A stretch of DNA of 40,405 nucleotides from Trueperaceae bacterium (GTDB lineage: Bacteria; Deinococcota; Deinococci; Deinococcales; Trueperaceae). The notes under the pieces were generated by a model. The model was not told the origin of the DNA, searched no databases, and saw only the letters and a program-made list of their open reading frames with translations. Location of the stretch: contig JAABSI010000019.1 of assembly GCA_011390455.1 (NCBI GenBank), positions 1 to 40,405 of the forward strand, in the 5' to 3' direction. Numbering within the stretch: the first letter of the stretch is position 1; every line of letters begins with the position of its first letter. The translations under genes and the position numbers were made by a program. Below are positions 7,775 to 15,564 of this stretch, piece by piece.

Positions 7775-8625
7775 CAGCGGAACACCACCGTCCGCGCGCC
7801 GTTGACGAACACCCGGTGCTCGGCGTGCCAGCGAACCGCGCGCGCCAGCACGCGGCGCTCGACGTCCTGGCCCGTGGCCACCAACTCGCGCACGTCGTCG
7901 GCATGATCCACGCGCTCGACGTCCTGCTCGATGATCGGGCCCTCGTCGAGGTCGCCCGTGACGTAGTGCGCCGTCGCACCGATCAGCTTCACGCCGCGCT
8001 CGTGCGCCTGCGCGTACGGGCGCGCGCCCTTGAAGCTGGGCAGGAACGAGTGGTGGATGTTGACGATCCGCCCCGCCAGGCGGCGGCACAGGTCGTCGGA
8101 GAGCACCTGCATGTAGCGCGCCAGCACGACCAGCTCCACGTCGTGGCGCGTCACCAGGTCCAGGAGCTCGGCCTCCGCGGCGAGCTTGCGCGCCCGGTCG
8201 ACCGGAACGTGGTGGAACGGCGCCCCGTAGAAGGCCGCGATGGGCTCGAGGTCGGGGTGGTTGCTCACCACGCCCGCCACTTCGATCGGGAGGCGCCCCT
8301 GCCGAGCCCGGAAGAGCAGGTCGGTGAGGCAATGCGCTTCCTTGGAGACCATCAGGAGCGTGCGCAACGGGCGGTCCACGGCGTCGAGCGTCCACGTCAT
8401 GCCCAGCGACTCGGCGAGGGTGGCGAGGTCGGTCTCGAGGGCAGCGCGCTCCGCGAGCAACTCAACCTGCACCCGCATGAAGAAGAGCCCGGTGCCGGCG
8501 TCGCCGAACTGCTGCGATTCGGTGATGTTGCCCCCGTGCCGCGCGAGGACGCCGGTGACAGCGTGGACGATGCCCGGGCGGTCGGGGCAGGAGAGCGCGA
8601 GGACCAGGTGGTGGGTGGGGGTCAT
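7774..8625 (-). CDS. purU: Formyltetrahydrofolate deformylase
   Basis: A 283-residue enzyme that hydrolyses 10-formyl-tetrahydrofolate to tetrahydrofolate and formate, which feeds purine synthesis and balances one-carbon pools. Residues 1-85 form an ACT regulatory domain (LALSCPDRPGIVHAVTGVLA, then GNITESQQF). The rest is a formyltransferase-like catalytic domain with VVLARYMQVLS, NIHHSFLPSF (catalytic His) and GDLDEGPIIEQD (catalytic Asp). The length is normal. It is the first gene of a two-gene unit with alpha-amylase, an odd pairing joined by a one-base overlap. The start codon lies 8 nt after a TATCCT -10 box and has no ribosome site, so the mRNA is probably leaderless. Confidence 0.96.
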   Translation of the reverse strand: MTPTHHLVLALSCPDRPGIVHAVTGVLARHGGNITESQQFGDAGTGLFFMRVQVELLAERAALETDLATLAESLGMTWTLDAVDRPLRTLLMVSKEAHCLTDLLFRARQGRLPIEVAGVVSNHPDLEPIAAFYGAPFHHVPVDRARKLAAEAELLDLVTRHDVELVVLARYMQVLSDDLCRRLAGRIVNIHHSFLPSFKGARPYAQAHERGVKLIGATAHYVTGDLDEGPIIEQDVERVDHADDVRELVATGQDVERRVLARAVRWHAEHRVFVNGARTVVFR

Positions 8626-8633
8626 GGGGGTCT

Positions 8634-8639
8634 AGGATA
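8634..8639 (-). promoter_or_regulatory. -10 box of purU (leaderless type)
   Basis: TATCCT on the minus strand, 8 nt before the purU ATG, with no Shine-Dalgarno sequence in the gap. Confidence 0.6.
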
Positions 8640-8664
8640 GCGGCGCTCAGGACGTGCGGTCGGG

Positions 8665-9060
8665 TCAGGCGCGCGGTGCTTCGATCCGCAAGCCGGCCGC
8701 GCGCGCCGCGTCCGCTTGCCGCAGGTCGTACGTCACCATCGTCCGACAGTCGGCCTGCAGCGCCGCCGCGACGTGCAGGGCGTCGAGGCTCCGGAGGTGT
8801 TCGCCCGGCAGCAAGCCCGCAGTCCGGTACGTGAGCGCGTCCGGCTCGACCACATCGAACCGGTCGAGCAGGTCGGACACGCGCTCCTGTGCGATCGCGA
8901 ATCGGTGCGCCAGCCGCCGCAACTCCATCTCCAACACCAAGCTGCTCGTGATCGCGAACCCCTCGGCGACCCACCCCTCCAGGCGCGCCGCGAGCGCGAC
9001 GGACTCGGGTTCCTCGACGAGCAGCTTGGCCGCCGCGGAGGCCTCGACGTACACCCTCAC
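8665..9060 (-). CDS. PIN-domain toxin (VapC-like)
   Basis: A 131-residue PIN-fold ribonuclease, presumably an RNA-cleaving toxin. The body has the PIN pattern SSLVLEMELRRL, LRSLDALHVAAAL and TYDLRQADAARAAGL, which carry the conserved acidic residues. The first catalytic position, normally Asp in a Y-x-D-x-S motif, is Glu here (VYVEASAAAKLL). This may weaken or alter metal binding. The GTG start overlaps the stop codon of the Phd-like antitoxin by four bases (GTGA), the usual toxin-after-antitoxin coupling. It is clear as a PIN protein; the target RNA is unknown. Confidence 0.9.
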   Translation of the reverse strand: MRVYVEASAAAKLLVEEPESVALAARLEGWVAEGFAITSSLVLEMELRRLAHRFAIAQERVSDLLDRFDVVEPDALTYRTAGLLPGEHLRSLDALHVAAALQADCRTMVTYDLRQADAARAAGLRIEAPRA

Positions 9061-9317
9061 CGGTCGCCGCGCAGTTCGTCGAGGACGGTGGCGGTAGGCA
9101 CGTCGGCCCGCCCTCGCGGCAAGGCGGCGAAGCCGCCACGGACCGTCGCGACCCGAACGCGGAGTCCGGGCGCGCGGTTCGCCGGCGACAGGACCGCGAC
9201 CACCTCGCCGTGGTTCGTCACCTGGAAGGTCTCTCCCGCCTGCACACGTCGGAGCACCTCGGCGCTGCGGTTGCGCAGGTCGCGGTGCGCGAGGGTGGGT
9301 GGTTCGGGGACCTTCAT
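9057..9317 (-). CDS. Phd/YefM-type antitoxin
   Basis: An 86-residue antitoxin with the Phd/YefM N-terminal DNA-binding fold (LAHRDLRNRSAEVLRRVQAG, ETFQVTNHGEVVAVLSP). It is followed by a short, less ordered C-terminal tail that should wrap the PIN toxin. It precedes the toxin with a four-base overlap. Complexes of this type usually repress their own promoter. A longer in-frame start at 9389 exists, but the ATG at 9317 matches the family start and lies 8 nt after a TACGAT -10 box, so the short form was chosen. Confidence 0.88.
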   Translation of the reverse strand: MKVPEPPTLAHRDLRNRSAEVLRRVQAGETFQVTNHGEVVAVLSPANRAPGLRVRVATVRGGFAALPRGRADVPTATVLDELRGDR

Positions 9318-9325
9318 GTGTAGCA

Positions 9326-9331
9326 ATCGTA
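9326..9331 (-). promoter_or_regulatory. -10 box of the Phd/PIN pair (leaderless type)
   Basis: TACGAT on the minus strand, 8 nt before the antitoxin ATG. The neighbourhood is an AT-rich pocket in very GC-rich DNA. No convincing -35 was found. Confidence 0.6.
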
Positions 9332-9398
9332 GCACTTCCGAGCTCCGATGCGCGATCCACGGTTCGCCGGCATGCGATGGTCCCGCCACCGCGCGCCA

Positions 9399-11858
9399 TC
9401 AGCGCGCCTGCAGCACGACGCCTTCCCCGTCCGGCAGGCGTGCGCGGCCGGACACCTCGTCGACGACGGCTCCGGGCGAGGCGAGCAGCACGCGCCACGG
9501 TCCATCGCTCGATGGCGCGTCGCCCGGCGGCCCGGCGAGGTCGACCTCGATCGCCTCGCCCTCGAGGTTGGCGACGAGCCACAGCCGCTCGCCGCCGTCC
9601 GGAGCGACGCGGAGCGCGTCGACGCGGGTGGTGGCCGGGCGCGCGGCGTCGCCCGCGCCGGGTCGGTGGCCCGGCGGCGGCGGGTCGAGCAGGCGGCACC
9701 ACTCGCCCGCCTGCAGCGCCTCGGCGAGCCACGGCCGGGCGCGCCGCAGCGCCCGGACGCGCGCCGCGAAGGCCGAGGCCGCCTCGTCGATGCGGTCCGC
9801 GTGCCGCTCGACGGTGCACCACGCCGCGGCGTCGGCCATGAAGGCCCGCGCCACGCGCTTCAGGTCCTCGACGCCGGCGGAGCGGCCGAGCTGAGCGGGG
9901 AGCAGCGGGGCGATCCGCTCGGCCACCTGGACCGGATCGGCGCCGGTGGCCACCGCGGCCTCGAGCGCACGGAACGCGCGGCGCAGGGCCGAGAGGTCGT
10001 CGAACCCGAGGGCCTTGAGGTGGACGAAGGCGTCCCCGGCCGCGAACCCTTCGTGGGCCACCTGCCAGTCCAGGAAGCCGGCCTCCTCGGCCGCCACCTT
10101 GATCGCGTAGCGGTCGTCGGTGTCGCGGACGAAGCCCCACGGCGCGCGCGCGATGGCGTTGAGGAAGTCCATCGGCAGACCCGGGAAGGCGACGTAGGTC
10201 AGCAGCGTGCCGGCCGGGTGGTCGTACGCCCGGCGCAGCACGTCGGTCAAAGCGTCGCCGAGCCGGCGGTTGATCGCGCCCGCCGGGTCGAGTTGGGTGC
10301 CGCGGCGCACGGTGTCGTGGTTGGCGCAGCCCGAGACCCAACGGTCGCCGATCTCCAGGATCTGCTCGACCCGCCACCAGCGGTCCCACCAGAACCCCTC
10401 GAGCGCGGGCGTGTTGTGCGCGAAGGTGAGCGGCCCCCATTGGAAGACGTGCGGTTGGCGTTCGGTGACCTCGCGGTAGCGGCTGGCGGTCGGCCAGTCC
10501 TCGCGCGGCCACGGTCGGCCGTCCTCGAAGATGCAGAAGGGGCGGTAGCGCACGCCCGCGACCTCCTGCACCACCTCGCCCATCTCGAGCAGGTAGTCGT
10601 CGTCGTGCTCCAGCGCACCCGTGCTCGGGTCGTAGGTCTTGAGGTCCTGCGCGCCGTCGACCCGGATGCCGTCGGCCCCGACGTCGACCCGTCGGCGCTG
10701 CATCTCGAGCATGATCGCGCGCACCACCGGATGCTGCTGATGGACGTCCTGCCCGTACATGTTCGGCCCGCGGAAGAAGGCGGGGGCGAGGATCGCCAGC
10801 GACTGATCGTCCGCGTGGCCGTAGACCAGGTCGAGGATCAGCATCAACGGCTTCCCTGGGAAGCCGTGCAGGGCGACCGCGAGGTCGACCAGCTCGTCGG
10901 GGCGCCCGGTGGCGAGCAGCGCCGGGTTGGTGGCCCCCATCCCCACGAACGCCACGTCGTACCCCCAGTCGCGGACGTCGGGGCGCCGCAACGCCACCTC
11001 GACCTCGAGCGGGGCGTCCGGATCGCGCCCGTCGCTCGGCCCGGCCAGCGGCGACCAGGGACGGTGTCCGGCCTCGCGTTCGATCGTCGGCTCGAGCGGC
11101 AGCGGTTGGATCGCGTCGTACTCGGTGAAGCAGCGCTCGAAGGGCGTGAGCGGGGCGCCGCTGGCGACCTTCCCGGCCACGCGCCGCACCACGCGCGTGA
11201 GGTCCGCGAGGGTCCCGCCCTCGGTGGCGCTGCCGACGTGCAGCTGCAGCACGTTGCTCGGCGCCGGGAAGCGCGGCGCGGCGTCGCCGGTCGCCCCGGC
11301 CGCCAAGCGCTCGAAGTACCCCGCGTCGGCGCGCCCCGCGTGCATGGCGGCGACGTCGTAGACCTCGGCCGGCGCGAAGGCGCCGAAGGGGTACGACGCG
11401 CCGAGCGGGTCCGGGCGGGTCGTCCAGGCACCGTGCTCGTCGGTGAAGGCCAAGGCGTACAGCGCGCCCAGACGGGTGCGGGTCCCGATCGGTAGCCCGC
11501 GCACGGCCGCCCAGAAGTAGGCGCCGTCGCGCTCGAGCGGCAGCCGCACGCGGGCGAAGCGCGCCACGGACGGCGGCGCCGACGGATCGATGGCGTCCTG
11601 GGGCAGGTACAGCTCGAGCCGCACGCGCTCGTCCGGGAGGCGGCGATCGTCGAGGTCGTGCGCCCAGAAGCCGAACTCGACGCGTTCGCCGGCTGCGTCG
11701 CGCACCACGTGGGCGCCGAGCCGGCGCGCGCGCGTCCGCGCCGCGGCGAAGGCGTCGTGCTCGAGGCCTCGAGACCAGGCGGCGAGCGCGCGGCTGGCGT
11801 CGCGATCGACGGTCGGCGGCGTCTCGAACGGGCCGATGGGTTGCGGGGTCCGGGGCAT
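9399..11858 (-). CDS. GH13-like glycoside hydrolase, candidate glucosylglycerol hydrolase
   Basis: A large (819-residue) cytoplasmic enzyme with a degenerate GH13 catalytic barrel in its middle. Visible motifs are MLILDLVYGHAD (region I), GADGIRVDGAQD with presumed nucleophile Asp401, CIFEDGRPW with presumed acid/base Glu445, and CANHDTVRRGTQ with Asp515. The N-terminal 200 residues look like a carbohydrate-binding/beta-sandwich domain (RLELYLPQD, GALYALAFTD) and the C-terminal part is a beta domain ending in GEGVVLQAR. The length and the motif set WWRVEQILEIGDRWVSGCANHDT recall cyanobacterial-type glucosylglycerol hydrolase (GghA), which degrades a compatible solute. That name rests on memory of the family and not on a search. 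The start has a CGGAGG ribosome site. The gene diverges from an ABC permease operon. Confidence 0.6.
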   Translation of the reverse strand: MPRTPQPIGPFETPPTVDRDASRALAAWSRGLEHDAFAAARTRARRLGAHVVRDAAGERVEFGFWAHDLDDRRLPDERVRLELYLPQDAIDPSAPPSVARFARVRLPLERDGAYFWAAVRGLPIGTRTRLGALYALAFTDEHGAWTTRPDPLGASYPFGAFAPAEVYDVAAMHAGRADAGYFERLAAGATGDAAPRFPAPSNVLQLHVGSATEGGTLADLTRVVRRVAGKVASGAPLTPFERCFTEYDAIQPLPLEPTIEREAGHRPWSPLAGPSDGRDPDAPLEVEVALRRPDVRDWGYDVAFVGMGATNPALLATGRPDELVDLAVALHGFPGKPLMLILDLVYGHADDQSLAILAPAFFRGPNMYGQDVHQQHPVVRAIMLEMQRRRVDVGADGIRVDGAQDLKTYDPSTGALEHDDDYLLEMGEVVQEVAGVRYRPFCIFEDGRPWPREDWPTASRYREVTERQPHVFQWGPLTFAHNTPALEGFWWDRWWRVEQILEIGDRWVSGCANHDTVRRGTQLDPAGAINRRLGDALTDVLRRAYDHPAGTLLTYVAFPGLPMDFLNAIARAPWGFVRDTDDRYAIKVAAEEAGFLDWQVAHEGFAAGDAFVHLKALGFDDLSALRRAFRALEAAVATGADPVQVAERIAPLLPAQLGRSAGVEDLKRVARAFMADAAAWCTVERHADRIDEAASAFAARVRALRRARPWLAEALQAGEWCRLLDPPPPGHRPGAGDAARPATTRVDALRVAPDGGERLWLVANLEGEAIEVDLAGPPGDAPSSDGPWRVLLASPGAVVDEVSGRARLPDGEGVVLQAR

Positions 11859-11910
11859 GGCGCGCCTCCGAGCGGGACGACCGACCGCCAGGCCGGTGGC
11901 GTCCGCGGGC

Positions 11911-11931
11911 GTGGGGCGTGGGGCGTGGGGT
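11911..11931. repeat. Three tandem copies of a 7-mer in the leader of the GH13-like gene
   Basis: GTGGGGC occurs three times head to tail (last base T in the third copy), read CCCCAC-G on the leftward mRNA. The repeat falls 53-73 nt upstream of the GH13-like start, right after the expected transcription start from the -10 box at 11941-11946. It could be a regulator site or just a GC-rich slippage repeat. Confidence 0.6.
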
Positions 11932-11940
11932 CTGGACCGC

Positions 11941-11946
11941 ATGCTA
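11941..11946 (-). promoter_or_regulatory. Possible -10 box for the GH13-like gene
   Basis: TAGCAT on the minus strand, with TGGACG (4 of 6 to TTGACA) 18 nt upstream at 11965-11970. It would give a leader of about 75 nt ending in a CGGAGG ribosome site. Confidence 0.4.
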
Positions 11947-12056
11947 CGGGCATCGGCCGGCGCGCGTCCAACGCGGCGCCGACCTCGGACCCGCCGGAGG
12001 CTCGACGGACGGCTCGCCTCTCGCCACGCGCCCCATGCCATGATGCCCGCCACGCC

Positions 12057-13007
12057 ATGCTCACGTACCTCGGCCGCCGCCTCCTCCTGACGCTCCCTGC
12101 GCTGTTCGGCGTCGCCCTCGTCGTCTTCCTGCTCATGCGCGCCATCCCCGGCGACGTGGTCACGCAGCTGATCGGTCTGGGCGACGGCGTCTCCGAGGAG
12201 CGCATGGCCGAGCTGCGGCGCATCTTCGGCCTCGACCTCCCGGTGCACGTGCAGTTCGCGCAGTGGTTCGGCGCGGCGCTGCAGGGCGACCTCGGCAGCT
12301 CGCTGCGCACGGGCCGCTCGGTCGCCGGCGACCTGGCGCTGCGCTTCCCGGTCACCATGCAGCTGTCGCTCATGAGCCTCGCGATCGCGCTGGTGCTCGC
12401 GGTCCCGATCGGCGTCTTCGCCGCGCGCCACCGCGGCCGCTGGCCCGACTACCTCGGCAGCGCCTTCGTGCTCGTGGGGCTCTCGGTGCCGAGCTTCTTC
12501 CTCGGGATCCTGCTCATCCTGCTCTTCTCGCTGCAGCTCGGCTGGCTGCCGCCGGCCGGCTACGTCCCGTTCGCCGAGGACCCGCTCGAGAACCTGCGCC
12601 GCATGATCCTGCCCTCGCTCTCGTTGGGGCTGATCCTCGCCGCGGCGACCACCCGGATCATGCGCTCGGCGATGCTCGAGGTCCTGAACCGGGACTACGT
12701 CCGCACCGCCCGCGCCAAGGGCGCGAACGAGCGCGACGTGACCCTCAAGCACGCGCTGCGCAACGCGCTCATCCCGGTGGTGACGGTGGTGGGCCTGCAG
12801 TTCGGCTCGCTGCTGGGCGGCACCGTGATCATCGAGCAGGTCTTCAGCATCCCCGGCATCGGCCGCTTCGCGCTCGAGGGCATCAACCTGCGCGATTACC
12901 CGGTCGTCCAGGGCGCGGTGCTCGTCATCGCCGCCGCCTTCGTGTTCGTCAACCTGCTCGTGGACGTGGTCTACGCCCTGATCGACCCGCGGGTGCGCTA
13001 TGGCTGA
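12057..13007 (+). CDS. Dipeptide/oligopeptide-type ABC transporter permease (DppB/OppB family)
   Basis: A 316-residue inner-membrane permease with six membrane segments. The N-terminus (LTYLGRRLLLTLPALFGV, then LLMRAIPGD) and the periplasmic loop after helix 1 (LRRIFGLDLPVHVQF, then GDLGSSLRTG) are diagnostic of the DppB branch. The EAA loop that docks the ATPase is present (YVRTARAKGANERDV, HALRNALIPV). It ends VYALIDPRVRYG. It is first of a three-gene unit with a DppC-type permease (8-base overlap) and a binding protein. No ATPase gene follows. It diverges from the GH13-like enzyme. The substrate (peptide, opine, sugar or nickel chelate) cannot be told from the permease. Confidence 0.93.
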   Translation: MLTYLGRRLLLTLPALFGVALVVFLLMRAIPGDVVTQLIGLGDGVSEERMAELRRIFGLDLPVHVQFAQWFGAALQGDLGSSLRTGRSVAGDLALRFPVTMQLSLMSLAIALVLAVPIGVFAARHRGRWPDYLGSAFVLVGLSVPSFFLGILLILLFSLQLGWLPPAGYVPFAEDPLENLRRMILPSLSLGLILAAATTRIMRSAMLEVLNRDYVRTARAKGANERDVTLKHALRNALIPVVTVVGLQFGSLLGGTVIIEQVFSIPGIGRFALEGINLRDYPVVQGAVLVIAAAFVFVNLLVDVVYALIDPRVRYG

Positions 13008-13875
13008 CGGCCTGATGCGCGCCGCCCCCGCCCGCAAGCGCGGGAGCAAGTCGCTCCGCCTCTTCCTCTTCCGCAGCGCCGGCGGGCTCGGCCTGGTGTT
13101 GGTGTTGGCCGCGACCTTCGGCGCGATCTTCGCGCCGTACGTCACGCCCTACGACGCGATCACCCTGGACCCGCCCGCGCGCCTGCAGGGGCCGAGCGCC
13201 GAGCACTGGCTGGGCACCGACCAACTCGGTCGCGACACCTTCACCCGCATCCTCTACGGTGGGCGCGTGTCGCTGGCGGTGGCCGGCGCGGCGGTCGCCT
13301 TCGCGCTGCTGGTGGGCGGGCTGCTGGGGCTCTTGGCCGGCTACTACCGCGGCTGGGTCGACACGCTCATCATGCGCGTCACCGACGTGCTGCTCTCGTT
13401 CCCCGCGGTGCTGCTCGCGATCGCGCTCATCGCCTTCCTGGGGCCGGGCTACACCAACCTGGTGCTGGCCATCGGGATCGTCTACGTGGGGCCGTTCGCG
13501 CGCGTGGCGCGGGCAGCGGTGATGACCGTGCGCGAAGAGCTGTTCGTCGAGGCGGCGCAGGCGCTCGGCAGCCGCGACCCGCGGATCATCTTCCTGGCGG
13601 TGCTCCCCTCGGCCGCCGGTCCGCTAATTGTCGAGGTGACCCTGCGCCTGGCCTACGCGATCCTCGCCGAGGCCTCGCTCTCGTTCCTCGGGCTGGGCGC
13701 GCAGCCGCCCACGCCCTCGTGGGGGATCATGGTCGCCGAGGGGCGGCGTTTCCTGGCGCTCGCGCCATGGGCGACGGTGGCCCCGGGGCTCGCGATCATG
13801 GTCGTGGTGCTCGGCTTCAACCTGCTCGGCGACGGCCTGCGCGACGCGCTCGACCCGCGCCTGAAGGCGCGATGA
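13000..13875 (+). CDS. Dipeptide/oligopeptide-type ABC transporter permease (DppC/OppC family)
   Basis: A 291-residue partner permease. Helix 1 (LGLVLVLAATFGAIFAPYV) is followed by the DppC-specific HWLGTDQLGRDTFTRILYGGRVSL. Later come FVEAAQALGSRDPRIIFLAVLPSA (EAA loop, ATPase contact), SFLGLGAQPPTPSWGIMVAEG and the terminal LGDGLRDALDPRLKAR. Every landmark of the family is intact. It starts inside the last codons of the DppB-type gene, so translation is coupled. A 99-nt gap then leads to the binding protein. Confidence 0.93.
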   Translation: MADGLMRAAPARKRGSKSLRLFLFRSAGGLGLVLVLAATFGAIFAPYVTPYDAITLDPPARLQGPSAEHWLGTDQLGRDTFTRILYGGRVSLAVAGAAVAFALLVGGLLGLLAGYYRGWVDTLIMRVTDVLLSFPAVLLAIALIAFLGPGYTNLVLAIGIVYVGPFARVARAAVMTVREELFVEAAQALGSRDPRIIFLAVLPSAAGPLIVEVTLRLAYAILAEASLSFLGLGAQPPTPSWGIMVAEGRRFLALAPWATVAPGLAIMVVVLGFNLLGDGLRDALDPRLKAR

Positions 13876-13919
13876 ACGTCGGTCACGAAGACGCCGCCGC
13901 CCCAGGCAGCCTGCTGACG

Positions 13920-13925
13920 TAGCAT
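13920..13925 (+). promoter_or_regulatory. Possible -10 box for the Sec-type binding protein gene
   Basis: TAGCAT, 50 nt upstream of the ATG. No -35 was recognised. A private promoter would let the binding protein be made in excess over its permeases, as is usual for ABC importers. Confidence 0.35.
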
Positions 13926-13974
13926 GACCGGCCAAGGCCTGCCACCACTCGAGGACGGCCTCTTGGGAGGATCC

Positions 13975-15495
13975 ATGAAGCGTGTTCTGACCCTGCTCTT
14001 CGCTCTGGTGCTCGGCGTCGCGGCCGCGCAGCAATACGGCGGCACCCTGCGCGTCGGGATGCAGACCGACCCCGTCGGCCTCGACCCGCACGTCTCGAAC
14101 GCCACCGCCACCCGCAACATGCTCGAGAACACCTACGACACCCTCGTGATGTTCAACAGCAGCCTCGAGATCGTCCCGGGCCTCGCCGAGTCCTGGGAAG
14201 CCTCGGCCGACGCGCTGCAGTGGACCTTCACCCTCCGCGAGGCGACCTGGCACGACGGCGAGCCCGTCACGGCAGGCGACGTCAAGTTCTCGATCGAGCG
14301 CATCAAGGACCCGGAGACGGCCAGCCCGCGCGCCGGCAACTTCGCCGTCGTCGAGTCGATCGAGGCCCCGGACGACCGCACCGTGGTCATGACCCTCACC
14401 GAGCCGTTCACGCCGCTCCTCGCGTACCTCGCGGCGAGCCTGAACGTGATCGTCCCGCAGCACGTGGTCGAGGCGAACGGCGGCAGCCTGCAGGAGGTCG
14501 TCGTCGGCAGCGGTCCGTTCCGCTTCGTCGAGTACCTGCCGCAGACCCGCCTGGTGCTCGAGAAGTACGACGGCTACTGGGGCGTCGACGCCGACGGCAA
14601 CCAGCTCCCGTACCTCGACGGCATCGCCTTCACCTTCTACCCCGACCCCACCGCGCGCACCACCGCGATCCTGACCGGCGACGTCGACTGGATCGAGTAC
14701 GTCCCCGCCGTGGACGTGCCCACGCTCCAGGCCGACCCGAGCGTCGAGGTCACCGGCGGCCTGGCCGCCAACTACCGCAGCGTCTTCTTCAACGCCGCGG
14801 CCGAGCCCTTCACCGACCACCGCGTCCGGCAAGCCTTCGCCTACGCGATCGACAAGCAGCAGGTCGTCGACCTGGCGCTCTTCGGCACCGGCGGCGTCGT
14901 CGCCGAGGGCACCACCATCCCGGGCGGCAACTTCTACGCGGTCGACTCGACCCCCTACGACGAGCGCAACGTCGCGCGCGCCCGCGAGCTGCTCGCCGAG
15001 GCCGGCTTCCCCGACGGCTTCGAGTTCGACCTCTACGTCACCAGCACGTACGACTTCCTCCGCGACCCGGCCGAGATCATCCAGTCGAACCTCGCCGAGA
15101 TCGGCGTGACGGCGAACATCGTGCTCGAGGACTGGTCGATCTTCCTGCCCAACTTCCTCGCCAAGGACTACACCGCGGCGATCAGCGGGACCTCGGGCCA
15201 GACCGACCCCGACATGTTCCTGTACACGACCTTCCACAGCACCAGCAGCGGCAACTACATGAACTTCGCCAACGCCGAGCTCGACGAGCTGCTGACCCGC
15301 GGGCGCCAAGAGCCCGACCCCGAAGTGCGCCGGCAGATCTACCTCGAGGCGCAGGAGATCGTGCTCGAGCAGTCGCCGCAGGTCTTCTTGTTCCACTCGG
15401 CGCAGTACTCGGCCAACCGCCCGAACGTCGAGGGCTACGTCCACTTCCCGAACACCAGCTACCTGTCGTTCCGCACGACCTGGCTCGAGAACTGA
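13975..15495 (+). CDS. ABC transporter substrate-binding protein, SBP_bac_5 (DppA/OppA) family
   Basis: A 506-residue periplasmic binding protein. A Sec signal (MKRVLTLLFALVLGVAAAQ) is cleaved near AAA-QQ. The mature protein has GGTLRVGMQTDPVGLDPH, LAESWEASAD, WTFTLREATWHDGEPVTA with DVKFSIERI, RQAFAYAIDKQQVVDLAL and ARELLAEAGFPDGF, the standard order of the family. It is the third gene of the unit with the two permeases upstream. A GGGAGG ribosome site fixes the start, although the open frame extends 51 nt further. A strong hairpin follows the stop codon. The substrate is unknown; such proteins bind peptides, opines or sugars. Confidence 0.94.
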   Translation: MKRVLTLLFALVLGVAAAQQYGGTLRVGMQTDPVGLDPHVSNATATRNMLENTYDTLVMFNSSLEIVPGLAESWEASADALQWTFTLREATWHDGEPVTAGDVKFSIERIKDPETASPRAGNFAVVESIEAPDDRTVVMTLTEPFTPLLAYLAASLNVIVPQHVVEANGGSLQEVVVGSGPFRFVEYLPQTRLVLEKYDGYWGVDADGNQLPYLDGIAFTFYPDPTARTTAILTGDVDWIEYVPAVDVPTLQADPSVEVTGGLAANYRSVFFNAAAEPFTDHRVRQAFAYAIDKQQVVDLALFGTGGVVAEGTTIPGGNFYAVDSTPYDERNVARARELLAEAGFPDGFEFDLYVTSTYDFLRDPAEIIQSNLAEIGVTANIVLEDWSIFLPNFLAKDYTAAISGTSGQTDPDMFLYTTFHSTSSGNYMNFANAELDELLTRGRQEPDPEVRRQIYLEAQEIVLEQSPQVFLFHSAQYSANRPNVEGYVHFPNTSYLSFRTTWLEN

Positions 15496-15517
15496 GCTAG
15501 GGCGCCGAGCGCACGGA

Positions 15518-15551
15518 GCGGGGCCCCGACCGGATGCGGTCGGGGCCCCGC
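15518..15551. terminator. Bidirectional hairpin terminator
   Basis: A perfect 14-bp stem (GCGGGGCCCCGACC with its complement) and a 6-nt loop GGATGC. It lies 23 nt after the binding-protein stop and 14 nt after the stop of the convergent GNAT gene, so it can end both transcripts. It lacks a T-run on either side. Confidence 0.8.
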
Positions 15552-15564
15552 GTCGTCGCGCGGC

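Noticed and set aside
11859..13145. N-terminal extension of the GH13-like frame on the minus strand
   Set aside because: It is antisense to two permease genes and shows typical shadow composition. The ATG at 11858 has a ribosome site and a sensible N-terminus.
13876..13974. Possible terminator between the permeases and the Sec-type binding protein
   Set aside because: No stable stem could be found; only a weak -10-like box is present.
13624..15444. 606-codon minus-strand open frame
   Set aside because: It lies antisense to the DppC-type permease and binding protein genes and has no ribosome site or recognisable domain.
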